Shown here piece by piece: positions 27,893 through 36,875 of a stretch of DNA of 64,000 nt (position 1 is its first letter; each line of letters begins with the position of its first letter). The stretch comes from Corynebacterium pollutisoli. Its GTDB lineage: Bacteria; Actinomycetota; Actinomycetes; Mycobacteriales; Mycobacteriaceae. A program made the translations under genes and the position numbers. The notes below the pieces were generated by a model. It was given only the letters and a program-made list of their open reading frames with translations, made no database searches and was not told the origin of the DNA. The DNA lies in assembly GCF_900177745.1 (NCBI RefSeq), contig NZ_FXAR01000008.1, positions 1 to 64,000 on the forward strand. Direction: 5' to 3'.

Positions 27893-29008
27893 CCCCATGG
27901 CGGAGAGTCTCCGCTGGGGATGTCGGTTCACCCGGGGTGGTCCACCGTCGGGTGGGTGGAAGACGACGCCGCCGGGTTCCCGTTCGAAGCGTCCGTTGCG
28001 GGGTGGGGCGTGGGGGTCATCGTCGTTCCGCCCGTTGTGCACCCGACAGGCGGCGGTCATGTTCGCGAGGTTCGTCTCCCCCTCGTACTCCCAGGCGGTG
28101 AGGTGGTGGAACTGGCACTCATCGGCCGGGGTGGTGCACTCCGGGTAGGGGCACACGAGGGTCTCGGCCTTGAGGAGCATCCGTTGTTTGTCGTTGGCGA
28201 AGCGTGACTCCCGGTACAGGTCGATGCCGCCCTCGACGGGGTCGAAGATCCCGACGTACCCGAGTTCGGCGAAGCCCTTCTCGACCCATTCCCGGCCCGT
28301 GATGGTCGTGCCGTCGCTGAGGCCGAAGACGGTGTCGCCGCCCTCGCCCCGGGCGTAGGTGACGTAGTCGGGTGCGCGCATGACGCCGAAGGGCACCGGG
28401 GGCGGCGGGTTGCCGGCCTGGCCGCCGCCGACGCCGTGCTGGTAGGCGGCGTCGGCCATCGCCCGCGTCCAGTCGAGCGACGGGTCCGCCTCCCGCAACT
28501 TGTCGGCGGTGACCTGCAGGTGCGCCTTGTAGCGGGCCATGTCGCCGGCCGGGAGTGTCAGTGTCGCGGTGGACATACCCTGGGCGTCGACGTTCTTGCC
28601 GCCGCGGAAGGCGCGCAGGCCGCGGTTGTCGGTACCGGGGACCTGCCGGTTGTGGGCGTAGACCCGGGCTGCCGCCTCCCGGTCGATCTCGTCGACGGTG
28701 CCGCGCAGGCCGCACAGCTCGACGCGCAGTTCCCACTCCGACACCGCGGCCTTCCGAGACAGCTTGCGCAGGTGCTTCTCGATCCTCTCGATCGCCGCCA
28801 CCGGCAGCCCACGCCCCGCAGTCACCGCCGCGGCCTGCAGCTTCTTCTGCCTGGTCGGCCCGAAGTACACCCCGGCCAGGCGCTCCCAGGAGCCGGCCGT
28901 GGAGGAGGACTGGCCGAGATGGGCGCGCGGGGCAGCACCGGAGGCGATGTCCTCCAGCAGCTCCATGCCCCGGGTGGCCAGGGCGCGCATCATCTCGGCA
29001 GGTCTCAT
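27875..29008 (-). CDS. HNH endonuclease (DUF222-type)
   Basis: A 377-aa protein with a helical N-terminal domain and a C-terminal HNH site: CPYPECTTPADECQFHHL, WEYEGETNLANMTAACRVHN. The family is multicopy in actinobacteria (related to 13E12 repeats), and nuclease action is assumed from the motif. A paralogue tail occupies 1-120. TATCGT lies 7 nt before the ATG (leaderless), and a palindrome with two DnaA-box-like arms lies 54-80 nt upstream. It overlaps the ClC gene end, tail to tail. Confidence 0.85.
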   Translation of the reverse strand: MRPAEMMRALATRGMELLEDIASGAAPRAHLGQSSSTAGSWERLAGVYFGPTRQKKLQAAAVTAGRGLPVAAIERIEKHLRKLSRKAAVSEWELRVELCGLRGTVDEIDREAAARVYAHNRQVPGTDNRGLRAFRGGKNVDAQGMSTATLTLPAGDMARYKAHLQVTADKLREADPSLDWTRAMADAAYQHGVGGGQAGNPPPPVPFGVMRAPDYVTYARGEGGDTVFGLSDGTTITGREWVEKGFAELGYVGIFDPVEGGIDLYRESRFANDKQRMLLKAETLVCPYPECTTPADECQFHHLTAWEYEGETNLANMTAACRVHNGRNDDDPHAPPRNGRFEREPGGVVFHPPDGGPPRVNRHPQRRLSAMGLLAAP

Positions 29009-29061
29009 GCCCCGGACGATAAGCGTCGATCACGGGGACGTCGACAAGCATCCGACCGCGC

Positions 29062-29088
29062 CTGTGGACAACCGTCGGTTATCCACAG
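29062..29088. promoter_or_regulatory. palindrome containing two DnaA-box-like sequences
   Basis: CTGTGGACAACC and GGTTATCCACAG form 12-bp arms (one mismatch) around GTC. Each arm contains a 9-mer of the DnaA-box type: TTGTCCACA (reverse strand) and TTATCCACA (forward). The site lies between the HNH start and the zupT stop, where either DnaA or an HNH-linked factor could bind. It may also act as a hairpin at the 3' end of the zupT transcript. Confidence 0.55.
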
Positions 29089-29122
29089 AAACCGGCATTC
29101 CTGCCCGTCGACCGGTTGACAG

Positions 29123-29929
29123 TCACATCATGAGCAGCAAAGATGCCGCCATCACGCCCATGCCGAGGATGACACCGTAGATGGCGGTGTGATGACGGCC
29201 CGTGGCGACGGCGGTGGGCAGCAGCTCGTCGAGGCAGATGAAGACCATGATTCCGGCAATCGCCGCGAACGACAGGCCCAGCGCCGCCGGCCCCATGAAC
29301 GGCATGAGCAACGCGAAGCCGATGAGGGCACCGGCGGGCTCCGCCAGGCCGGACAGGGTCGCCCAGTTGAGGGCCTTGCGCCGCGATCCGGTGGCCTGGC
29401 GGATGGGCACGGCGACGGCCACGCCCTCGGGGATATTGTGGATGGCGATCGCCACCGCCACCGGCACCGCGATGGAGAGGTCCTCGAGGCCCGCGATGAA
29501 CGTGGCGAACCCCTCGGGGAAGTTGTGGATCGCGATCGCCCCCGCGGTGAACATCCCCATCTTCATCATCCGGCGCCGCTGGGCCGCTTTCTGCGGATCC
29601 TCACCGATGCCACGCTCGTGGGGGTTGATGGGCTCGGGCACGAGGCGGTCGATGACGGCGATGACGGCGATGCCGACGAAAAAGGCGGCCACCGCCGCCC
29701 ACGCCCCACCGCGCTCCCCCCAGGCCGTCCCCAGCTCCTCGAAGGCCTTCGGCAGGATCTCCATGAAGGAGACGTAGAGCATGACGCCCGTCGAGAAGCC
29801 GAGGGCCCCGGCCATGAAGCGTTTGCCGGGGTTGTTCTTCATCACGGCGATGAGTCCACCGATGCCCGTCGCCAGACCGGCGAAGAGGGTCAGTCCGAAG
29901 GCGGTGAGAACGGTGGGGAGGTCGTACAT
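29123..29929 (-). CDS. zupT: ZIP-family zinc/metal transporter ZupT
   Basis: A 268-aa protein of about eight helices with both metal-site motifs HNFPEG and HNIPEG, and a cytosolic loop after helix 3 (about residues 100-125). ZupT imports Zn2+ and other divalent ions. The coding region begins 11 nt after the CNNM gene stop, but TAGAGT lies 8 nt before its ATG and no Shine-Dalgarno is visible, so it may have its own leaderless transcript overlapping the end of the CNNM gene. Confidence 0.93.
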   Translation of the reverse strand: MYDLPTVLTAFGLTLFAGLATGIGGLIAVMKNNPGKRFMAGALGFSTGVMLYVSFMEILPKAFEELGTAWGERGGAWAAVAAFFVGIAVIAVIDRLVPEPINPHERGIGEDPQKAAQRRRMMKMGMFTAGAIAIHNFPEGFATFIAGLEDLSIAVPVAVAIAIHNIPEGVAVAVPIRQATGSRRKALNWATLSGLAEPAGALIGFALLMPFMGPAALGLSFAAIAGIMVFICLDELLPTAVATGRHHTAIYGVILGMGVMAASLLLMM

Positions 29930-29940
29930 GCCGGTTGACT

Positions 29941-31257
29941 CTACGCGGTCGCCTTGCGGAGCTCGACTGCGACGATGCGGTTGCCCACGACCTCGACGAT
30001 CTCGAGCTCGTAGCGGACGGGGTCGGTGTCGTCGGCGGGGTCCTCGGTGAGTCCGGACGGCACGACGACGACGTCGCCGACGCGCCCCAGGCGCCCGAGG
30101 CGGGTGAGCACCCAGCCGGCGACGGTCTCGTAGGGGCCGTCGGGGAGCACGACCCCGGTGTCGTCGGCGAAGTCCTCGAGGTTGGTGGCGCCGGCGAAGC
30201 GGCGGGACTCGTGGAGCTGGAGGAACTCGCGGCGCGGGGCGGCGTCGTACTCGTCCCAGATCTCGCCGACGAGCTCCTCGAGCAGGTCCTCGAGGGTGAC
30301 CATGCCGTCGGTGCCGCCGTACTCGTCGACGACCATGGCGATGTGCTGCCCGGACGCGCGCATGTGCGCCATCGCCTCCGGCAGGCGGATGGATCCCGGG
30401 AAGGAGGCGATGGGCCGGACGAAACGGCTGATGGGTTCTGCGGCGCGCCCCTGGTGTTCGAGCAGATCGCGGACGTGGACGAAGCCGATGATGTCGTCCA
30501 TGGATTCACCGTAGACGGGGTAGCGCGAGTAGGGCCGCCCGGTGATGTCGGCGGTGACCTCCCCGAGCGTGAGGTCCCCCCGGTAGGCGACGGTGTCCGA
30601 GCGGTGCTGCATGACCTCGCCGACGATTCTTTCACCGGCGTCGAAGACGTCGTCGACGATCTCGCGTTGGCGTTCGTCGATGCCCTCGTGGGAGGTGACG
30701 ATGTCACGCACCTCCTCCATCGTCATCGCGGAGGTGCGGGCGTCCGGGTCGATGCCGAGCAGCCGCAGGATGCCGGCGGAGGAGGTGTCGACGATCCAGA
30801 TGACCGGCCGCATGAGGGTGGCGAACACCTTGAGCGGCGGGGCGACCACCAGGCTGACGCGCTGCGCCTTCTGCATGGCGATGCGCTTGGGCACCAGCTC
30901 CCCGAGCACGAGGGAGAGATATGAGATGAGGATGGTCATGAGCACGAGCGCGCTCATCGACGCCGCCGTCTCCCCCAGCCCCGCCTCCCCCAGGTACGGG
31001 GCGATCTGCGGGGCGATCGTCGACGCGCCGAACGCCGAGGAGAAGAACCCGGCGAACGTCACACCGATCTGCACGGCGGAGAGGAACAGCCCCGAGTCGC
31101 GGGCCAGGCGGGCGACGGTCTGTGCGGCCCCCGTGCCGCGTTCCAGCTGCCGGATCTGCGATTCGCGCAGGCTCACCAGCGCCATCTCGGTGGCGGCGAA
31201 GATGCCGCCGATGAGGATGAAGAGGAGGACCAGCGCGATGTTAATCAGCATCGTCAT
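29941..31257 (-). CDS. CNNM/CorC-type transporter (DUF21 + CBS pair + CorC_HlyC)
   Basis: A 438-aa protein. Residues 1-190 form the DUF21 membrane domain (IGVTFAGFFSSAFGAST, LGELVPKRIAMQ), about 200-330 a CBS pair (YPVYGESMDDIIGFVHVRDL, MVVDEYGGTDGMVTLEDLLE), and 345-430 the CorC_HlyC domain. Such proteins (often misnamed haemolysins) handle Mg2+ or Co2+ efflux; the ion is not certain. The start at 31257 overlaps a 33-codon ORF upstream. Together with zupT this forms a divalent metal transport pair. Confidence 0.9.
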   Translation of the reverse strand: MTMLINIALVLLFILIGGIFAATEMALVSLRESQIRQLERGTGAAQTVARLARDSGLFLSAVQIGVTFAGFFSSAFGASTIAPQIAPYLGEAGLGETAASMSALVLMTILISYLSLVLGELVPKRIAMQKAQRVSLVVAPPLKVFATLMRPVIWIVDTSSAGILRLLGIDPDARTSAMTMEEVRDIVTSHEGIDERQREIVDDVFDAGERIVGEVMQHRSDTVAYRGDLTLGEVTADITGRPYSRYPVYGESMDDIIGFVHVRDLLEHQGRAAEPISRFVRPIASFPGSIRLPEAMAHMRASGQHIAMVVDEYGGTDGMVTLEDLLEELVGEIWDEYDAAPRREFLQLHESRRFAGATNLEDFADDTGVVLPDGPYETVAGWVLTRLGRLGRVGDVVVVPSGLTEDPADDTDPVRYELEIVEVVGNRIVAVELRKATA

Positions 31258-31342
31258 TCACCGGCGTGCACCCCTCGGGGCCGCACACCAGAGCCACCTC
31301 CTGGGTGTCGAGGTGGACCAGATTCTCCGGGTTGAACTCCAT
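31241..31342 (-). CDS. 33-aa ORF overlapping the CNNM gene start
   Basis: ATG at 31342 is preceded by AAGGAGG (spacing short, 2 nt after GGAGG counted to TC) and encodes a small acidic protein with LVCGPEGCTP, a CxxxxC pair that could bind metal. It ends 17 nt inside the CNNM gene. It could be a real small protein, or a leader peptide coupling translation of the metal transporter. No homologue is recognised. Confidence 0.4.
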   Translation of the reverse strand: MEFNPENLVHLDTQEVALVCGPEGCTPVNDDAD

Positions 31343-31379
31343 GACCTCCTTGGTACCACCTCCGCTACCCTGGGGCGGT

Positions 31380-32438
31380 ATGCACCAGCACTTCGAGATC
31401 AAGGTCCCCGGCGGCAAGCTCGTCGTCGCGGACGTGCACACCGACGACGGCCGGATCACCGCAGCGCAGATCTCCGGCGATTTCTTCCTCGAGCCGGACG
31501 AGGCGTACGGGGCGCTCGGCCCGGCGCTGACGGGGGCGTCGATAAGCGAGTCCACGGAGGATCTGCAGGGGCGTCTCGACGCCGCCCTCGCCGGGTTCGA
31601 GGACCTCGCCCTCCACGGCTTCACGACGCGGGATGTCGCCGTCGCCGTCAAACGCGCCGTCGCCGGCGGCACCGACTTCACCGACCACTCCTGGGAGGTC
31701 ATCCACCCCGGACCGCTGCCGACGCAGGTCAACGTCGCCCTCGACGAGGTGATGCTCAACCAGGTCGCCGCCGGGGAGCGCGGGCCGACGCTGCGTTTCT
31801 GGGAGTGGGAGGACAAGGCGGCGGTGATCGGCTCCTACCAGTCGTACGTCAACGAGGTGGAGCAGGAGGGCGTCGACAGGCACGACATCCAGGTGGTGCG
31901 CCGCATCTCCGGCGGCGGGGCGATGTTCATGGAGGGCGGCAACTGCATCACCTACTCCCTCTACGTGCCGGAGTCGATGGTGGCGGGCCTGTCCTACGAG
32001 GACTCCTACGCCTACCTCGACCAGTGGGTGCTGGGCGCGCTCGCCCGCCACGGCGTCAACGCCTGGTACGAGCCCATCAACGACATCACCTCCGACGGCG
32101 GCAAGATCGGCGGCGCCGCCCAGAAACGCCGCAAGGGGGCCGTCCTGCACCATGCGACGATGAGCTACGACATCGACGCTGACAAGATGATGGAGGTCCT
32201 GCGCGTCGGCAAGGTGAAGCTGGCGTCGAAGGGACTGCGGTCGGCGAAGAAGCGCGTCGACCCGCTGCGCCGCCAGACCGGTGCCCCGCGCGAGGAGATC
32301 ATCGCGACGATGATCTCCGAGTTCTCCAACCGCTACGGTGCCGTGCCCGCCGCGCTCAGCGACGCCGACCTGGCCGCCGCCGAGCAGCTCGTCACCGAGA
32401 AGTTCGGCACCGAGGCATGGACCCATCATGTCCCCTGA
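31380..32438 (+). CDS. lplA: lipoate-protein ligase (LplA family)
   Basis: A 352-aa protein. Residues 1-95 form an accessory domain (MHQHFEIKVPGGKLVVADV) and the rest a lipoate ligase domain with RRISGGGAMF and the lysine motif GGKIGGAAQKRRKGAVLHH. It attaches lipoate to E2 and GcvH proteins. The accessory domain here is N-terminal rather than C-terminal as in E. coli LplA. TACCCT lies 8 nt before the ATG (leaderless). It overlaps the UvrA-like gene by 11 nt. Confidence 0.85.
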   Translation: MHQHFEIKVPGGKLVVADVHTDDGRITAAQISGDFFLEPDEAYGALGPALTGASISESTEDLQGRLDAALAGFEDLALHGFTTRDVAVAVKRAVAGGTDFTDHSWEVIHPGPLPTQVNVALDEVMLNQVAAGERGPTLRFWEWEDKAAVIGSYQSYVNEVEQEGVDRHDIQVVRRISGGGAMFMEGGNCITYSLYVPESMVAGLSYEDSYAYLDQWVLGALARHGVNAWYEPINDITSDGGKIGGAAQKRRKGAVLHHATMSYDIDADKMMEVLRVGKVKLASKGLRSAKKRVDPLRRQTGAPREEIIATMISEFSNRYGAVPAALSDADLAAAEQLVTEKFGTEAWTHHVP

Positions 32439-34755
32439 CGTCATCCGCGTGACCGGCGCGCACGTCAACAACCTGCGCGGGGTGAGCGTGGAGATCCCCA
32501 AGCGCCGCCTCACCGTCTTCACCGGCGTCTCCGGCTCGGGCAAGTCCTCCCTGGTGTTCGGCACCATCGCCGCCGAATCCCAGCGACTGATCAACGAGAC
32601 GTACTCCACCTTCGTCCAGGGCTTCATGCCGACGCTGGCCCGCCCCGACGTCGACCGCCTCGAGGGCATCACCACCGCCATCATCGTCGACCAGGAGCCG
32701 ATGGGCGCGAACTCGCGCTCCACCGTCGGCACCGCCACCGACGCCACCGCGATGCTGCGCATCCTCTTCTCCCGGATCGCCCATCCCCCGGCGGGCGGGC
32801 CCGGCGCGTACTCCTTCAACGTGCCCTCGGTCTCCGCGGCCGGGGCCATCTCCGTGCAGGGTGGGAAGAAGGAACGCGTCGAGTTCAGGCGCACCGGCGG
32901 CATGTGCCCCGAGTGCGAGGGCACCGGCCGCATCTCCGACATCCTGCTCAGCGAGCTTGTCGACGACAGCCTCTCCCTCCGCGACGGCGCCATCCTCGTC
33001 CCCGGCTACAAGGTCGACGGCTGGGCGTGGAAGACCTTCGCCGAGACCGGGCTCGTGCCGGCGGACGTCCCGGTGAAGGAGTTCACCGCCGAGCAGCGCG
33101 ACATCCTGCTCCACTCCGAGCCGCGGAAGGTCAAGTTCAACGGCTTCAACTACACCTACGAGGGGCTCGTGCCGCGGGTGGAGAAGTCGATCCTCAGCAA
33201 GGACCGCGACTCGATGCAGAAGGCGATGGGCGAGTTCGTCGACCGGGCCGTCACCTTCATCGCCTGCCCCTCGTGCGGCGGCACCCGCCTGGCGCAGCAC
33301 GCACTGGACTCCCGGATCGAGGGGAGGAACATCGCGGAGTTGTGCGCCATGGAGATCCGCGAGCTGGCCGCGTGGATGGAGGGGGTGTCGGCACCGTCGG
33401 TGGCCCCGCTCGTCGACGCCCTGCGCGAGACCCTGGCGAACTTCACCGATATCGGACTCGGCTACCTCACCCTCGACCGCCCCGCCGGCACCCTGTCGGG
33501 CGGTGAGGCGCAGCGCACCCGCATGATCCGCCACCTCGGCTCGGCGCTCACCGACGTCACCTACGTCTTCGACGAGCCCACCGCGGGCCTGCACCCCCAC
33601 GACATCGAGCGCATGAACTCCCTCCTCCTGGAGCTGCGCGACAAGGGAAACACCGTCCTCGTCGTCGAGCACAAGCCGGAGACCATCGCCATCGCCGACC
33701 ACGTCATCGATCTCGGCCCCCACGCCGGGCGCGACGGCGGCCTCATCCAGTTCGAGGGCACGGTGGATGAGCTGCGCGCCTCCGACACCCTCACCGGGCG
33801 GCACCTCGACGACCGGGTCTCGGTGAAAGCGGAGACGCGCACTCCGACGGGTGCGATCGAGGTGCGCGGGGCGAGCCGCAACAACCTGCGCGACGTCGAC
33901 GTCGACATCCCCCTCGGTGTGCTCACCGCCGTCACGGGTGTGGCGGGTTCCGGCAAGTCCTCGCTCATCGCGGAGCTGCCTCGCGCGGAGACGACGGTGT
34001 TCGTCGACCAGTCGCCCATCCGCGGTTCGCGGCGCTCCAACCCGGCGACGTACACCGGCGCGCTCGAGCCGATCCGCAAGGCCTTCGCCAAGGCGCACGG
34101 GGTGAAGCCGGCGCTGTTCTCCCCCAACTCAGAGGGCGCGTGCCCCAACTGCAGGGGCGCCGGTGTGGTCTACGTGGACCTGGGCATCATGTCGGGTGTG
34201 GACCTGCCGTGTGAGGTGTGTGAGGGGCGGCGTTTCGACGAGGCCGTCCTCGACTACCGCTTCGGCGGCAAGGACATCGCCGAGGTGCTGCAGATGCCCG
34301 CGGCGGAGGCGGCCGAGTTCTTCACCGCCCCGGATTCGAAGGTGCCGGCCGCCGCGCGGATCTGCGGGCGGCTTGTCGACGTGGGCCTGGGCTACATCAC
34401 CCTCGGCCAGCCGCTGACCACCCTGTCGGGCGGTGAGCGTCAGCGCCTCAAGCTGGCCTCCCACCTGGCGGAGAAGGCGACGGTGTTCATCCTCGACGAG
34501 CCGACGACGGGGCTGCACCTGGCGGACGTCGACAAGCTGCTGGCGCTGCTCGACCGCATGGTCGACGCCGGGAAGTCGGTGGTGTGCATCGAGCACCACC
34601 TGGCGGTGGTGGCCCACGCCGACCACGTCATCGACCTCGGCCCCGGCGCGGGGTCTGACGGCGGCGAGATCACCTTCACCGGCACCCCCGCCGAGATGAT
34701 CGCCGACGGCTCGACCCTGACGGGCCGCCACCTCGCCGGGTACGTGGCCTCCTAG
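32428..34755 (+). CDS. UvrA-like ABC ATPase (short UvrA paralogue)
   Basis: A 775-aa protein with two ABC halves: Walker A GVSGSGKS at 33-40 and GVAGSGKS near 504-511, signatures LSGGEAQRTR and LSGGERQRLK, and zinc-finger cysteines CPECEGTG, CPSCGG and CPNCRG/CEVC. It is about 170 residues shorter than genuine UvrA and lacks the full UvrB-binding region, like the UvrA2/drug-resistance type paralogues. Role in DNA damage or antibiotic tolerance is inferred. The start at 32428 lies within the lplA 3' end. Confidence 0.87.
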   Translation: MSPDVIRVTGAHVNNLRGVSVEIPKRRLTVFTGVSGSGKSSLVFGTIAAESQRLINETYSTFVQGFMPTLARPDVDRLEGITTAIIVDQEPMGANSRSTVGTATDATAMLRILFSRIAHPPAGGPGAYSFNVPSVSAAGAISVQGGKKERVEFRRTGGMCPECEGTGRISDILLSELVDDSLSLRDGAILVPGYKVDGWAWKTFAETGLVPADVPVKEFTAEQRDILLHSEPRKVKFNGFNYTYEGLVPRVEKSILSKDRDSMQKAMGEFVDRAVTFIACPSCGGTRLAQHALDSRIEGRNIAELCAMEIRELAAWMEGVSAPSVAPLVDALRETLANFTDIGLGYLTLDRPAGTLSGGEAQRTRMIRHLGSALTDVTYVFDEPTAGLHPHDIERMNSLLLELRDKGNTVLVVEHKPETIAIADHVIDLGPHAGRDGGLIQFEGTVDELRASDTLTGRHLDDRVSVKAETRTPTGAIEVRGASRNNLRDVDVDIPLGVLTAVTGVAGSGKSSLIAELPRAETTVFVDQSPIRGSRRSNPATYTGALEPIRKAFAKAHGVKPALFSPNSEGACPNCRGAGVVYVDLGIMSGVDLPCEVCEGRRFDEAVLDYRFGGKDIAEVLQMPAAEAAEFFTAPDSKVPAAARICGRLVDVGLGYITLGQPLTTLSGGERQRLKLASHLAEKATVFILDEPTTGLHLADVDKLLALLDRMVDAGKSVVCIEHHLAVVAHADHVIDLGPGAGSDGGEITFTGTPAEMIADGSTLTGRHLAGYVAS

Positions 34756-35519
34756 CCGGCGGCCCAGCCCCCGTCGACGGGGATGATGGCACCGTTGACG
34801 TCGGAGGCAGCGTCGGAGAGCAGGAACACAATGGGTCCGGCGAGTTCCTCCGGCGTGGCGTTGCGGATCGCCCCCTGGTGGATGGGGGTGATCGCGGCGA
34901 GGCCGTTCGCCGGGTCGATCTCGGTGTCGGTGGCCGAGGTGGTCATGATGTTGGTCTCCACGCCGCCAGGGGCGACGAGGTTGCAGCGGATGTTCTCGCG
35001 GCCGTAGGTGTAGGCGGTGTTCTTCGTCAGGCCGGTGACGCCGTGCTTGGAGGCGGTGTAGGCGGCCCCGGCGGCCGCGCCGCGGATCGACGCCGCGGAG
35101 CCCAGGTTGACGATCGCCCCGCCACCCGCGGCCAGCATGTGCGGCAGCACGGCGCGGGTGAGCAGGAACGGGGCGGTGAGGTTGATGCGCAGGCAGCGCT
35201 CCCACTGGACGTCGTCGGTGGTGGCGGCGCCGGCGAACTGGTCCATGATGCCGGCGTTGTTCACCAGACCGAGGCGGCCGCCGGTGGCGACGGCGGCGTC
35301 GACAAGCTTGTCGACGACCCCCTGATCCGAGATGTCGCCGATGGCGGCGGTGGCCTGCCCGCCGGCCCCGGTGATCTCCTCGACGACGCCGTGGGCGGTG
35401 TCGGAGATGTCGGCGACGATGACGTGGGCGCCGCGCTCGGCGAGCTGCAGTGCGGTGGAGCGGCCGATGCCGGAGCCGGCACCGGTCACGATGATGGTCT
35501 GACCTGCGAAGTCGCTCAC
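34752..35519 (-). CDS. SDR family NAD(P)-dependent oxidoreductase
   Basis: A 255-aa classical SDR: TGAGSGIG (cofactor), NNAG, and catalytic YTASK. AAAGGGGA precedes the ATG. The substrate is unknown. It ends 4 nt inside the 3' end of the UvrA-like gene (convergent), and begins 51 nt after the P450 stop on the same strand, so it could oxidise a hydroxylated product of that P450; this is speculation. Confidence 0.87.
   Translation of the reverse strand: MSDFAGQTIIVTGAGSGIGRSTALQLAERGAHVIVADISDTAHGVVEEITGAGGQATAAIGDISDQGVVDKLVDAAVATGGRLGLVNNAGIMDQFAGAATTDDVQWERCLRINLTAPFLLTRAVLPHMLAAGGGAIVNLGSAASIRGAAAGAAYTASKHGVTGLTKNTAYTYGRENIRCNLVAPGGVETNIMTTSATDTEIDPANGLAAITPIHQGAIRNATPEELAGPIVFLLSDAASDVNGAIIPVDGGWAAG
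35298..35315. repeat. 18-bp palindrome built from two GTCGACAAGC decamers
   Basis: GTCGACAAGCTTGTCGAC, inside the SDR gene, is a perfect palindrome made of two overlapping copies of the decamer family GTCGANAAGC, which recurs through the window on both strands and in several reading frames. Confidence 0.7.
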
Positions 35520-35570
35520 GGGAGATCCCCTTTCAGCAGTGGTGGATGTCCCTCCCGAGTGTATCCGGGA

Positions 35571-36848
35571 TCACACGGTCGCGGCCTGGATGCGCACGCC
35601 GGTGGCCGGGCGGGTGAGCATCTGCGTCCACGGGAAGGTGAGGTCCTCGACGTCGGTGGAGATCTCCACGGTGGGCCGGGTGAGCAGGACGATCGCGGCG
35701 GACAGGGCGGCGACGGCGATCTTTTCACCGGGGCAGCGGTGGCCGGTGTAGACGCCCGCGCCGCCCTGCGGGATGAACGCCTCGATCGCCTCGGCCTCCT
35801 CCACTCCGTCGTAGGGCAGGAAGCGCTCCGGGTCGAAGGAGGCGGCGTTGTCCCACTCCCGCGGGCTGGTGAGGGTGCCGACGAAGTCGAGCAGCACCCG
35901 CTGCCCCTTCTTCATGGGGCAGCCGGACAGTTCGGTGTCCTGGGTGAGCAGGCCGGGGAGCATGGGGACGAAGGGGTGGGTGCGGCGCACCTCCTGGGCG
36001 AAGGCGACGGCCTCGGGGACGTCGGTGAGGCGGTCGCCGGCGGCGGCGCGGATGCGTTCGGCCCACTCGGGGTGTTCGACGAGGGTGGTGGCGGCGAAGG
36101 CGGCGAAGCGGCCGACGGCGACGGTGGGGCGGGTGAGGTTCTGGAGCTCGACACCGGCGACGGCGGCGTCGACACGCTCCCCGTCGATGCCCCGCAGGTC
36201 GGCCATGTGGGCGAGGACGGAGTCGGCGGGGGCCTCGATGTCGCCGGCGCGGACCTGCTCGATGAGCCCGGTCGCCCACTTGTTGAGGCGTCGGCGTTCG
36301 AACGCGGCGACCGGGTTGGTGCGCAGGCGGCCGAAGGTGTCGAGGAGGCGGTTCATCTGCCGGGCACGGCGGTCCATCTCCTCGTCGGACAGGGGGATGC
36401 CCGCCCAGCGGAAGGCGGCGCGGCCGAAGGCGACGGCGGTGTCCTCGTGGACGGTGCCGCCGTCGGCGATCCAGCGGCGGTGGGTGTTCTCCAGCTCGTC
36501 GCCCACGAGGTCGGTGAAGTCGACGACGCGGGCGTCGTCGTAGGCGAGGTCGGCCATGGCCTTCTTGCGGACCTGGTGCTCCTCGCCGTCGAGGGTGTGC
36601 ACGGCCCCGTTGCCGAACAGGGGGACCTGGATGAACTTGGGCATTGCGCCGTCGCGCTTGATGCGGGTGGAGTCGTAGAAGAGGCGCACGCCCTCCGCGC
36701 CGCGCACCAGGTGGGTGGTCTTACCCAGCATGGTGAGCGTCACGGGGGCGTGCGAGGTGGCGGCCACCCCGGCCTTCTGGCGGATGCGGGAGGCGAAGAG
36801 GTAGCCGGAGCGGAGGAAGGTGAGGCCTTGTTCGAGTCGTGTCGTCAT
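35571..36848 (-). CDS. CYP152-family cytochrome P450 (fatty-acid peroxygenase/decarboxylase type)
   Basis: A 425-aa P450 with haem ligand C372 in GHRCPGE and the CYP152 hallmark R240-P241 (LTRPTVAVGRF) in place of the usual acid-alcohol pair; in CYP152 enzymes this Arg binds the fatty-acid carboxylate and H2O2 is the oxidant. The residue equivalent to position 85 of OleT is His (H84 in VHTLDG), as in decarboxylating OleT, whereas the hydroxylases BSbeta and SPalpha have Gln. A terminal-alkene or hydroxy-acid product is therefore possible. TAGGTT lies 6 nt before the ATG (leaderless). No redox partner gene is adjacent, as expected for a peroxygenase. Confidence 0.85.
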   Translation of the reverse strand: MTTRLEQGLTFLRSGYLFASRIRQKAGVAATSHAPVTLTMLGKTTHLVRGAEGVRLFYDSTRIKRDGAMPKFIQVPLFGNGAVHTLDGEEHQVRKKAMADLAYDDARVVDFTDLVGDELENTHRRWIADGGTVHEDTAVAFGRAAFRWAGIPLSDEEMDRRARQMNRLLDTFGRLRTNPVAAFERRRLNKWATGLIEQVRAGDIEAPADSVLAHMADLRGIDGERVDAAVAGVELQNLTRPTVAVGRFAAFAATTLVEHPEWAERIRAAAGDRLTDVPEAVAFAQEVRRTHPFVPMLPGLLTQDTELSGCPMKKGQRVLLDFVGTLTSPREWDNAASFDPERFLPYDGVEEAEAIEAFIPQGGAGVYTGHRCPGEKIAVAALSAAIVLLTRPTVEISTDVEDLTFPWTQMLTRPATGVRIQAATV

Positions 36849-36875
36849 GCCCCCAACCTACACATGCATCGTTGC

